The notes beneath the pieces are model-generated. The model made no database searches. It saw only the letters and a list, made by a program, of their open reading frames with translations, and was not told the origin of the DNA. Shown here piece after piece: positions 43,318 to 51,478 of a stretch of DNA of 64,000 bases. The first letter of the stretch is position 1. Each line of letters opens with the position of its first letter. Both the position numbers and the translations under genes were made by a program. Source of the stretch: RGIG4079 sp045596365. GTDB lineage: Bacteria > Bacteroidota > Bacteroidia > Bacteroidales > Muribaculaceae. The stretch is from assembly GCA_045596365.1 (NCBI GenBank), contig JAZOCE010000003.1, positions 6,681-70,680 of the forward strand, read 5' to 3'.

Positions 43318-43349
43318 TTTGCCTAAATCGGCGATATAAGGTAATTTTG
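43318..43349 (+). promoter_or_regulatory. Promoter of the hflX operon
   Basis: TTTG (43318-43321), a 20-base spacer and TAATTTTG (43342-43349) fit the Bacteroidota consensus fully. The box ends five bases before the hflX ATG (43,355), so the transcript probably has almost no leader. Confidence 0.8.
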
Positions 43350-43354
43350 CATCG

Positions 43355-44575
43355 ATGAAAGATTTAATAATACACAAAGGAACAACAGAAAGAGCAGTAT
43401 TGGTGGGGCTTATCACTCCGCAACAAGGAGAAGCCAAAGCCAATGAGTATCTTGACGAACTTGCTTTTCTTGCCGACACTGCCGGTGCAGTTACAGTTCA
43501 ACGCTTTTTGCAACGCCTCGACAACCCCAATCCACGCACATTTGTCGGGACCGGAAAACTTGAAGAGATAAAACAATATGTTCTCGGCAACGAGATAGGG
43601 ATGGTAATCTTTGATGATGACCTTTCCACTAAACAGGTATCAAACATTGAAAAGGAACTGCAAGTAAAAATTCTTGACCGCACAAGTCTCATTCTCGACA
43701 TTTTTGCCAAACGCGCACAGACAGCCAATGCAAAGACACAAGTCGAACTTGCTCAATATCAATATCTATTGCCTCGATTGACTCGTATGTGGACCCACCT
43801 TGAACGCCAACGAGGGGGTATCGGGATGCGCGGACCGGGCGAGACTCAAATTGAGACCGACCGCCGTATTATCCTCGACAAAATAGCACGCCTCAAAGCC
43901 GAGCTGAAAAGCATTGACAAACAGAAGTCTATTCAACGCAAAAACCGAGGCAAACTCACTCGCGTTGCACTTGTAGGCTATACCAACGTTGGTAAATCAA
44001 CGCTAATGAATCTATTGAGTAAGAGCGATGTGTTTGCCGAAAACAAGCTATTTGCGACACTCGACACCACTGTGCGCAAGGTTATCATCGACAATCTTCC
44101 GTTTTTGCTCACCGACACCGTAGGTTTCATACGCAAGCTCCCTACCCACCTTGTAGATTCGTTCAAATCAACACTCGACGAGGTGCGCGATGCCGACCTT
44201 CTTGTTCACGTAGTGGATATTTCACACCCTCAATTTGAAGAGCAGATTGAAGTTGTCAACAAGACACTACAAGAGATATGCGAGAGCAAAGACAAGCCCA
44301 TGATAATGGTATTTAACAAAATCGACGCATTTTCATATATCCCTAAAGATGAAGACGATCTCACCCCTCGCACACGTAAAAACATCTCTCTCGAAGAATT
44401 AAAGACTACCTGGATGGCAAAGATGCACGACAACTGTGTGTTTATCTCTGCCAAACAACAAATCAACATCGAAACACTCAAGGAGCTCGTTTATGCCAAA
44501 GCCAAGGAGATACACCTCACTCGCTTCCCATACAACGATTTCCTTTTCCAAAAATATGACGAAGAATTACAATAA
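43355..44575 (+). CDS. hflX: GTPase HflX
   Basis: 406-residue ribosome-associated GTPase that splits or rescues stalled and heat-damaged ribosomes in other bacteria. It has the N-terminal HflX domain (ALVGLITPQQ-like start, DRTSLILDIFAKRAQTANAK), the GGIGMRGPGETQIETDRR signature, and a G-domain with P-loop GYTNVGKSTLMN (about 209-220), DTVGFIRKLP and FNKID. The length is typical. It is followed by DUF4491 and ABC-F genes on the same strand. Confidence 0.97.
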   Translation: MKDLIIHKGTTERAVLVGLITPQQGEAKANEYLDELAFLADTAGAVTVQRFLQRLDNPNPRTFVGTGKLEEIKQYVLGNEIGMVIFDDDLSTKQVSNIEKELQVKILDRTSLILDIFAKRAQTANAKTQVELAQYQYLLPRLTRMWTHLERQRGGIGMRGPGETQIETDRRIILDKIARLKAELKSIDKQKSIQRKNRGKLTRVALVGYTNVGKSTLMNLLSKSDVFAENKLFATLDTTVRKVIIDNLPFLLTDTVGFIRKLPTHLVDSFKSTLDEVRDADLLVHVVDISHPQFEEQIEVVNKTLQEICESKDKPMIMVFNKIDAFSYIPKDEDDLTPRTRKNISLEELKTTWMAKMHDNCVFISAKQQINIETLKELVYAKAKEIHLTRFPYNDFLFQKYDEELQ

Positions 44576-44578
44576 ACG

Positions 44579-44893
44579 ATGGATACAATAATGCAATTTT
44601 TACAAGAATATCACTTGTTAGGTTTAATTATAGGAGTGTGTACTTTCCTTATCATAGGGATATTTCATCCTATCGTAATCAAATGTGAATACTATTTCGG
44701 CACTCGTTGCTGGTGGTGGTTTTTAGTATTGGGGCTCATAGGAGTAGCTTTATCAATATGGGTAGAAAACGTGTTGTGGTCAACATTACTCGGGGTATTT
44801 GCCTTCTCTTCATTTTGGACTGTTAAAGAAATTTTCGACCAAGCCAAACGCGTAGAAAAAGGCTGGTTCCCACGCAACCCCAACCGCAAATAG
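44579..44893 (+). CDS. DUF4491 family membrane protein
   Basis: 104 residues with three hydrophobic segments (about 13-31, 46-62 and 66-82) and a basic C-terminus. The N-terminal half (LLGLIIGVCTFLIIGIFHPI, VIKCEYYFGTRCWWWF) matches my recollection of the Bacteroidota DUF4491 family. Its function is unknown. It starts 3 bases after hflX and is followed by an ABC-F gene 39 bases downstream. Confidence 0.8.
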   Translation: MDTIMQFLQEYHLLGLIIGVCTFLIIGIFHPIVIKCEYYFGTRCWWWFLVLGLIGVALSIWVENVLWSTLLGVFAFSSFWTVKEIFDQAKRVEKGWFPRNPNRK

Positions 44894-44932
44894 ATCCACC
44901 AACAATTCATTTTTCAAAGACACATTATTAAT

Positions 44933-46570
44933 ATGATTTCAGTAGATGGATTGACCGTCGAATTTGGCGGCACAACACTCTTTAAAGATATTTCGTTTCA
45001 AATCAACGAGAAAGACCGCATCGCTCTAATGGGTAAGAATGGTGCCGGCAAAAGCACTCTGCTCAAAATTCTTGCCGGGGCGCGCAACGCTACTCGCGGA
45101 ACGGTTTCAGTACCCAAAGATTGCGTTGTAGCTTACTTGCCTCAACATCTCATGACCGAAGATGGTCGCACTGTGAGAGAAGAAGCATCTCAAGCGTTTG
45201 CCCACTTGATGGAGGCTGAAGCCGAAATTGAGAAGCTAAACAATGAGCTTGCCACTCGCACCGACTATGAGAGCGATGACTACATGGCTTTGATTGAAAA
45301 GGTGAGCGAACTGAGCGAGAAGTTTTATGCTATTGACATGACTCACTTTGACGAAGATGTTGAAAAAACACTCATGGGGCTTGGCTTTGAACGCGAACAG
45401 CTTGATCGCCCTACCTCAGAATTCAGCGGGGGATGGCGCATGCGCATTGAGTTAGCAAAATTGCTTCTAAAAAATCCTGATGTATTACTCCTCGACGAGC
45501 CCACCAACCACCTTGACATCGAAAGTATCTTGTGGCTTGAAGAATTCATCAAAACATCGGCCAAAGCAGTAGTTGTAATCAGCCACGACCGTCGTTTTGT
45601 CGATGCCATCACCACTCGCACAATCGAGGTTACAATGGGGCGCATCTATGACTACAAAGCATCTTACAGCCACTACCTTGAATTGCGCAAGGAGCGTCGC
45701 GAGCAACAGATGAAGCAGTATGAGGAGCAGCAAAAGATGATTCAAGAAACAAAAGATTTCATCGAGCGTTTCAAAGGAACATACTCCAAAACTCTGCAAG
45801 TGCAAAGCCGCGTGAAAATGCTTGAAAAACTTGAATTGATTGAGGTTGACGAAGAAGACACATCAGCTCTTCGCTTGAAATTTCCACCATCACCTCGCAG
45901 TGGGTCCTACCCTGTGCAGGTTGACAATGTAGGAAAATCATTTGGCGACCACGTTGTATTTAAAAACGCATCATTCATGATTGAGCGCGGAGAGAAAGTA
46001 GCCTTTGTAGGCCGCAACGGTGAAGGTAAATCCACAATGGTAAAATGTATTATGGGAGAACTTGAACACGAAGGGACTCTCACACTCGGGCACAACGTGC
46101 AAACAGCCTATTTCGCACAAAACCAAGCGTCGCTGCTTGATGAAAATCTCACTGTATTTCAAACCATAGACGATATCGCAAAAGGTGATGTGCGCCTAAA
46201 AATACGTGATATGCTCGGAGCATTTATGTTTGGAGGTCCGGAAGAAAGCACCAAGAAAGTAAAAGTATTGTCAGGTGGAGAAAGAACACGACTTGCAATA
46301 TTGAAATTATTGCTTGAACCAGTCAATCTGCTCATTCTCGACGAGCCTACTAACCACCTCGATCTAAAGACAAAAGATATACTTAAACAAGCTCTTAAAG
46401 ATTATGATGGGACATTAATCCTTGTGAGCCACGATCGTGATTTTCTTGATGGATTGGCAACAAAAGTGTACGAATTCGGGCACAAGCGGGTGCGTGAACA
46501 CCTATGCAGCATCAACGAATTCCTCGAAAACAAAAAGATGGAAAATCTCCACGAAATAGAACGACGATAA
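44933..46570 (+). CDS. ABC-F family ATPase, ribosome-associated type
   Basis: 545 residues with two ABC cassettes and no membrane domain, the ABC-F layout. First cassette: GKNGAGKST (about 34-42), signature SGGWRMR, Walker B with LLDEPTNHLD. Linker helices include the RREQQMKQYEEQQKMIQ stretch. Second cassette: GRNGEGKST, SGGERTR and LILDEPTNHLD. Such proteins act at the ribosome (EttA, Uup, YbiT types). It is probably a housekeeping type rather than an antibiotic-resistance type, because it is in the hflX operon. The exact subfamily is uncertain. Confidence 0.92.
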   Translation: MISVDGLTVEFGGTTLFKDISFQINEKDRIALMGKNGAGKSTLLKILAGARNATRGTVSVPKDCVVAYLPQHLMTEDGRTVREEASQAFAHLMEAEAEIEKLNNELATRTDYESDDYMALIEKVSELSEKFYAIDMTHFDEDVEKTLMGLGFEREQLDRPTSEFSGGWRMRIELAKLLLKNPDVLLLDEPTNHLDIESILWLEEFIKTSAKAVVVISHDRRFVDAITTRTIEVTMGRIYDYKASYSHYLELRKERREQQMKQYEEQQKMIQETKDFIERFKGTYSKTLQVQSRVKMLEKLELIEVDEEDTSALRLKFPPSPRSGSYPVQVDNVGKSFGDHVVFKNASFMIERGEKVAFVGRNGEGKSTMVKCIMGELEHEGTLTLGHNVQTAYFAQNQASLLDENLTVFQTIDDIAKGDVRLKIRDMLGAFMFGGPEESTKKVKVLSGGERTRLAILKLLLEPVNLLILDEPTNHLDLKTKDILKQALKDYDGTLILVSHDRDFLDGLATKVYEFGHKRVREHLCSINEFLENKKMENLHEIERR

Positions 46571-46689
46571 ATCTATAGGTTGTAATCGAAATGCCCACAA
46601 TGCATTTTGCGTTTTTTAACAGCTATACACCACATCTAACAAGAAAATATTCATACCTTGCAATATATTTAACTAATGCCTTAATTATT

Positions 46690-47331
46690 ATGAAAAAGAT
46701 TTTATCAGTTATCATTTTAAGCCTCGCTTTAGCAATGCCGACAAGCATGCTTGCACAAATTAAATTTGGAGTAAAAGGAGGAATGAACTACAGCGCAACT
46801 TCACTTGACGATAAATTCGATGTAACCGACAAACCCGGTTTTTTTGTTGGACCAACTGTTAAACTTGGATTACCATTAATTGGATTAGGTATCGACGCCT
46901 CTGTTTTATATGAACAAAAGAATTTTGAAGCAGAATGTTCAGATCTCGACGGAGGGCGCATTTATAGTACAGATTTTAAACATCAACTCATCTCTGTACC
47001 GGTAAATCTTCGTTACGATTCCAATATTATTCCGGGTATAGGTATTTTTGCATACGCAGGTCCTCAAATAGGCTTTAACATTGGAAACAAGTACTTTCAA
47101 ACAAACTATTCTCTTTGGGAAGCTAAAGATATCGAAATGAGCATAAACGTTGGTATTGGTGTTACAGTTTTAAAACGTCTTCAAATCTCAGCCGGGTATA
47201 ATTTCATATGCGGGAAAAGTGCCGACATGACAATTAATAAAATGTGGGCTGACTCCAATCCTGAAAGTTACAAAGTCGTCGGCAAAGGGTGTGCCAACTC
47301 ATGGCAAATAGGAATAGGTTATTATTTCTAA
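46690..47331 (+). CDS. PorT-like outer membrane beta-barrel protein
   Basis: 213 residues from MKKILSVIILSLALAMPTSM, a signal peptide; an in-frame ATG 33 codons upstream has no signal character. After cleavage the protein shows alternating strand patterns (FGVKGGMNYSATSLDDKF, PVNLRYDSNIIPGIGIFAYA) and ends WQIGIGYYF, an aromatic C-terminal residue typical of outer membrane barrels. It fits the PorT/OMP_b-brl_2 family. Convergent with the N-acetylmuramidase gene (19-base gap). Confidence 0.85.
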   Translation: MKKILSVIILSLALAMPTSMLAQIKFGVKGGMNYSATSLDDKFDVTDKPGFFVGPTVKLGLPLIGLGIDASVLYEQKNFEAECSDLDGGRIYSTDFKHQLISVPVNLRYDSNIIPGIGIFAYAGPQIGFNIGNKYFQTNYSLWEAKDIEMSINVGIGVTVLKRLQISAGYNFICGKSADMTINKMWADSNPESYKVVGKGCANSWQIGIGYYF

Positions 47332-47350
47332 CAGATACCGTAAAAAAGTC

Positions 47351-48070
47351 TTAACTATATTTATTATAAGCGCGAGCGAGCCGTGTGTGATAACCTCGAC
47401 GAGCATATTTGGGGCCGTTATAGCGATAAGCAAATGCGCCCCAATTTTTTGTCTGTAAATATTTAACCAAACCGGTATTTACAAGAAAATTGGCAAATAG
47501 CTCAAGCTGAGTGCGCTCAGAATATTTCATTCTATATACAAAATCGTTCAAATCTTTTGCCCCACATAGTTTCCAATTAAAGCCCCCTATTTGAAACATA
47601 CCCCAGAATGTTGATTCCCACGCAATAACAGTATCTATCTCACATGCCACTTGCAGTCGCTGATGTGCTCGTTCCTGATTCACGCCATGTCCCGACACAA
47701 TTTTATATTTGGCAATATCAATCCCTTTTCGTGCGCAAGCGCGTCTAAATACTTTTGCATCAAAATACACTATGGGCTTTTTCGGAGCCATAAATCCACA
47801 ATTTTGTCGTCCGGTTTCTATTTCAACAACAGCCTTTATTGCCGCAACTTCAATATTGAGTTTTTCTGCAATAGCGATATAATCATCATCGGTTAACCGC
47901 ACAATAACATCACCACGCGCTTCATCAATAAATCGTTGGGGAATTGTTGGATACACAAAAGCTGCCCAACCAGGGAATGAGAGTGTATCCTCTTCAACAA
48001 AAAATTCTTCCATCGCCATCACATTAAAAGATAGCGATAGAAGAATTGCAATTATGAGTTTTCGTTTCAA
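47351..48070 (-). CDS. Secreted N-acetylmuramidase-family protein
   Basis: 239 residues. The start is TTG, giving a signal peptide (KRKLIIAILLSLSFNVMA). The mature part has DYIAIAEKLNIEVAAIKAVV, the catalytic-site-like EIETGRQNCGFMAPKKP, FDAKVFRR, then WESTFWGMFQIGGFNWKLCG and FAYRYNGPKYARRGYHTRLA, all fitting N-acetylmuramidase family PF11860 (DUF3380), first known from phage endolysins. It probably cuts peptidoglycan in the periplasm. It lies 2 bases after pepD on the same strand. Confidence 0.82.
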   Translation of the reverse strand: MKRKLIIAILLSLSFNVMAMEEFFVEEDTLSFPGWAAFVYPTIPQRFIDEARGDVIVRLTDDDYIAIAEKLNIEVAAIKAVVEIETGRQNCGFMAPKKPIVYFDAKVFRRACARKGIDIAKYKIVSGHGVNQERAHQRLQVACEIDTVIAWESTFWGMFQIGGFNWKLCGAKDLNDFVYRMKYSERTQLELFANFLVNTGLVKYLQTKNWGAFAYRYNGPKYARRGYHTRLARAYNKYS

Positions 48071-48072
48071 AC

Positions 48073-49533
48073 TTATTTCTTTAAATCAGCGACTTTTTCA
48101 AGCACGCGAGTCAATTGACCCCAGAAACGTTCTACTGCAGGAATGTGCATTCGCTCCGTTGGAGAGTGAACACCTTGCAATGTTGGGCCAAAAGAGACCA
48201 TATCCAAATAAGGATATTTCTGCAAGAACAATCCACATTCAAGACCGGCATGAATAGCCTTAATTGCAGGAGTAATGCCATAAAGTTCTTTATAAGCATC
48301 GCGAGCAATTTCCATGATAGGAGACTGCATATTTGGAGCCCATCCGGGATAGCCATCACCATGAGTAACCTTAGCTCCGGCAAGTGTAAACACAGTTTCA
48401 ACTTGATTAGCAATATCCCATTTGCGAGAATCCACTGAGCTACGTTGGCTTGTAGTTACAAGGATTTCGTTATTAGGCAACATTTTAATAGCAGCGAGGT
48501 TAGTTGATGTTTCAACAAGACCTTCAAGCTCGCGACTCATCGAAATAACTCCATGAGGAGCACAATACAATGCATTAATCAAATTCATTGCAGTTACTTT
48601 ATCGATACATTGAGCAGGAGCATCGGCACTTTCAATATCAACTGACAAGTTAGGCTCTACACCTTTATATTCATTTTCTACTACTGCGCTATAGTGGTTC
48701 ATTGCAATGCGCACATCCTCTTTAGCTGCTGCAGGAACACCAATGATAGCCGATGCTGCACGAGGAATGGCATTACGAAGGTTACCTCCTTCAATTTCAG
48801 CAAGCACCACATCATGTTTCTTTGCTACTGTCCAAATGAAACGAGCGAGTAGTTTATTAGCATTTGCACGTCCAAGATGGATATCACAACCTGAGTGTCC
48901 GCCACAACCATTTGCCACAGCTACTTTAAAATAGTGATAACCGACAGGAGCAGGTTCAGTAGTATAGGCAAATGTGCACGTTGTATCAACACCTCCGGCA
49001 CAACCCACAAAAATTTCAGCGTCATCTTCAGAGTCAAGATTCAAAAGAATTGTTCCTGAAATCATACCTTCTCCAAGGTTATTAGCACCGGTCAATCCTG
49101 TTTCTTCATCTACAGTAAAGAGAGCTTCAAGTGGGCCATGAACAAGTGTATCATCAACCAATGCAGCAAGAGCACCTGCCATACCAATACCATTGTCAGC
49201 ACCAAGAGTAGTACCATCAGCATGTACCCATTCACCATCTATAATTGTTGCAATGGGGTTATTTTCAAAATCAAACGATTTATCATTTGACTCACACACC
49301 ATGTCCATGTGAGCTTGCAAGATTATTCCGGGAGCATTTTCCTTGCCAGCAGTAGCAGGCTTACTCATCACCACGTTACCAATTTCATCAGTTTTTACCG
49401 CCAAATTGTGTTTCTTTGCAAAATCAATAAGATATTCACGAATTTTCTCCTCTTTTTTTGAAGGGCGAGGAACTTTTGTTATCTCGTCAAATATCGACCA
49501 CACAAGTGAGGGTTTCAAATCTTTAATAGTCAT
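48073..49533 (-). CDS. pepD: Aminoacyl-histidine dipeptidase
   Basis: 486-residue M20/M25 zinc dipeptidase of the PepD type. Metal residues are in ILQAHMDMVCESND and ADGTTLGADNGIGMA; DEETGLTGANNLGEGM carries the catalytic Glu. A dimerisation domain follows, and the C-terminal KAIHAGLECGLFLQKYP contains the last His. The length matches E. coli PepD (485). It degrades dipeptides, including carnosine-like ones, in the cytoplasm. Upstream of the muramidase. Confidence 0.95.
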   Translation of the reverse strand: MTIKDLKPSLVWSIFDEITKVPRPSKKEEKIREYLIDFAKKHNLAVKTDEIGNVVMSKPATAGKENAPGIILQAHMDMVCESNDKSFDFENNPIATIIDGEWVHADGTTLGADNGIGMAGALAALVDDTLVHGPLEALFTVDEETGLTGANNLGEGMISGTILLNLDSEDDAEIFVGCAGGVDTTCTFAYTTEPAPVGYHYFKVAVANGCGGHSGCDIHLGRANANKLLARFIWTVAKKHDVVLAEIEGGNLRNAIPRAASAIIGVPAAAKEDVRIAMNHYSAVVENEYKGVEPNLSVDIESADAPAQCIDKVTAMNLINALYCAPHGVISMSRELEGLVETSTNLAAIKMLPNNEILVTTSQRSSVDSRKWDIANQVETVFTLAGAKVTHGDGYPGWAPNMQSPIMEIARDAYKELYGITPAIKAIHAGLECGLFLQKYPYLDMVSFGPTLQGVHSPTERMHIPAVERFWGQLTRVLEKVADLKK

Positions 49534-49667
49534 AATATTGAATTTAAGTGTTACTATTTCATTGTAAAAAGTTTTTCTTTTTGGAAAATAATGTTAAAAA
49601 CATCATTATTCGCTCACTAAGTTACAAAATAAAATTTATATATACCCCAAAATTTAGACTTGTTTCA

Positions 49668-49675
49668 TATATTTG
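49668..49675 (+). promoter_or_regulatory. -7 box for the OmpH-like gene
   Basis: TATATTTG, 54 bases upstream of the ATG at 49,730, matches TAnnTTTG. The -33 TTTG is not seen at 19-21 bases. Confidence 0.45.
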
Positions 49676-49729
49676 CAACACAAAAACAAATTAACAACCA
49701 CATTATACTTTAATTAACGATTAGCAATA

Positions 49730-50320
49730 ATGAAGAAAATTGCATTTCTTGCCAAGTCTATTTTACTCTGCTCGGCAATAACAATTGCCTCTTGTGCAGG
49801 TAACGAAAACAACAACGCTACTGTAACAAATGACTCTACTGCAACTGCAGGAACAGCTCTAAATATCCGCTTTATTGACGGCGACTCAGTTACAGCTCAC
49901 TACAATTTAGCTCTTGATTTCAAAGAAGCATCAATACGCACAATGAGCAAACTTGAAAACGCTCAACGCGCTAAAGCTGCTGAGATTCAAAAATTCGGTT
50001 CTCAAATCGAGCAAAAAATGAAATCAAACGGATATCTTTCTGAAGCAAGTTATAATGCTGACATTCAAAAGTTCAACAAAATGCAATCAGATGCACAAGG
50101 ATATCTTGCAACTCTTGAACGCAACGCACAACAAGAGCTATTGCAACAACAAATGCAATTAAATGACTCTATTGATTCTTTCATCAAAGATTACAACGCT
50201 AAACATGGCTACGATGCCATTCTATTCAAAAATGCAGGTGTTTACTTTAACCCTGCTCTTGACATCACCAACGAAGTAATTGAAGGCTTGAACGCGCGTT
50301 ACAATCGCATAGAAAAATAA
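49730..50320 (+). CDS. OmpH/Skp-like chaperone, lipoprotein form
   Basis: 196 residues. A lipoprotein signal with TIASC is followed by an Asn- and Thr-rich linker and a Skp-like helical hairpin (about 60-170; for example SKLENAQRAKAAEIQKFGSQ, AYLATLERNAQ-like repeats, QQELLQQQMQL). The FIKDYNAKHGYDAILF end is typical of the family, which binds unfolded outer membrane proteins in the periplasm. Being lipid-anchored is unusual relative to E. coli Skp. It has a strong terminator. Confidence 0.85.
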   Translation: MKKIAFLAKSILLCSAITIASCAGNENNNATVTNDSTATAGTALNIRFIDGDSVTAHYNLALDFKEASIRTMSKLENAQRAKAAEIQKFGSQIEQKMKSNGYLSEASYNADIQKFNKMQSDAQGYLATLERNAQQELLQQQMQLNDSIDSFIKDYNAKHGYDAILFKNAGVYFNPALDITNEVIEGLNARYNRIEK

Positions 50321-50335
50321 TTTTAAAACATAAGA

Positions 50336-50371
50336 AATGATAAAGGGTTGCTCAAGCAACCCTTTATCATT
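50336..50371. terminator. Bidirectional terminator between OmpH-like and GT10 genes
   Basis: A 16-base perfect stem, AATGATAAAGGGTTGC (50336-50351) with GCAACCCTTTATCATT (50356-50371), loop TCAA, followed by TTTATT on the plus strand and TTTC-like bases on the minus. It lies in the short convergent gap and includes the GT10 stop codon (50367-50369). Confidence 0.9.
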
Positions 50372-51317
50372 TTATTAATCTCCTGCCGATTCCTCGAAAC
50401 AGCTTAATATTCACCAATTTTTCTTTTATTTTTCCCTCTTCATAAATTTTCTTCGAATGGCCATACTGACACATGTATTTGCGCTTAGATTTAACTATAT
50501 CTACTAAAAAATCCTGCAACCTTTCATCCCAATCTATTATCGCATCGGGTGCCAATTTCGGAGCAGTCAACATTTTAATATACATTTCATCATCATTATC
50601 GATTTTACGAATATATTCAATTGCTGCATCAACATCTTTAAAATCTGAGACATCAATAAAAGCGTCTTTGTTGAATTCTTGACCGACATATCTGTTTCCC
50701 CAATATATAGGAACTGAATGAGCTACCATTGGTTCCACTATTTTCTCTGTTGTATAATTATCTACCTTACTATTTTCCAACGCAAGATTAAATTTATATT
50801 GACCTATAAACTCCATTTTATCGGCAACAGGACCTCCAATATTGTTTTTATATCTCCCACCCGATGCAACCTCACGATATTCATTTAATCGTTGCCACAC
50901 CAACTCTCGCATAGGAGCATTGGAATATCCGTTACTCACCACGACACTACAAAACTCGCGATTTAAAGCTTGATCCTTTTCTATTAATCCCTTTCCCAAA
51001 AAGCGATATTCAGGATAGGATACATACATCGGGTAACGCAAATGTCTATCTCCAAACTTTATATCAAAAAAAGATATTGCGTAATCATAAAAGTTAAAAT
51101 TGGGGATATCATTCTCAGCCGTATAGTACACTTTTATACATCTGCTATATTTAAAATGTTTCTCGCCAAATGCCGAACAAAAAAGCAGTTCAGGCTCCTC
51201 CTTTGCATCATCATCAAGCACAATAACATTAAACTTACTCTTTAAAGCATCAATAATAAAATTATCATTAGGAGTGAAGCCATTCCAAAAATCGACAAAT
51301 TTTATAGTAACATCCAT
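50367..51317 (-). CDS. Glycosyltransferase family 10, alpha-1,3-fucosyltransferase-like
   Basis: 316 residues from the ATG at 51,317; an earlier frame start at 51,392 would lie upstream of the predicted transcription start. The alpha-1,3-fucosyltransferase core motif is visible: YKFNLALENSKVDNYTTEKI followed by VEPMVAHSVPIYWGNRYVG. The family moves fucose from GDP-fucose onto glycans such as LPS O-antigen or mucin-like structures. It is a single-gene unit; no fucose-synthesis genes are near. The stop codon lies within the terminator. Confidence 0.88.
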   Translation of the reverse strand: MDVTIKFVDFWNGFTPNDNFIIDALKSKFNVIVLDDDAKEEPELLFCSAFGEKHFKYSRCIKVYYTAENDIPNFNFYDYAISFFDIKFGDRHLRYPMYVSYPEYRFLGKGLIEKDQALNREFCSVVVSNGYSNAPMRELVWQRLNEYREVASGGRYKNNIGGPVADKMEFIGQYKFNLALENSKVDNYTTEKIVEPMVAHSVPIYWGNRYVGQEFNKDAFIDVSDFKDVDAAIEYIRKIDNDDEMYIKMLTAPKLAPDAIIDWDERLQDFLVDIVKSKRKYMCQYGHSKKIYEEGKIKEKLVNIKLFRGIGRRLIK

Positions 51318-51339
51318 TGCCAAACGTTTATTATTTCTA

Positions 51340-51371
51340 CAAAAATACGCAAATTGCTCTGATTTAGCAAG
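51340..51371 (-). promoter_or_regulatory. Promoter of the GT10 gene
   Basis: On the minus strand CTTG (51368-51371, one mismatch to TTTG), a 20-base spacer and TATTTTTG (51340-51347). It is 22 bases before the chosen ATG at 51,317. Confidence 0.6.
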
Positions 51372-51433
51372 AATAACCCCCTGACACACCATTTTTATGA
51401 GCAGTTAATACCCGAAATTTCAACAATATTCGT

Positions 51434-51441
51434 TATCTTTG
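51434..51441 (+). promoter_or_regulatory. -7 box for pnp
   Basis: TATCTTTG, 37 bases upstream of ATG 51,479. The transcription start would fall near 51,446, just after an upstream in-frame ATG (51,443), which supports the later start. No -33 TTTG found. Confidence 0.5.
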
Positions 51442-51478
51442 CATGATTTTTATCAGACGAAAAAATAATATTATATCT

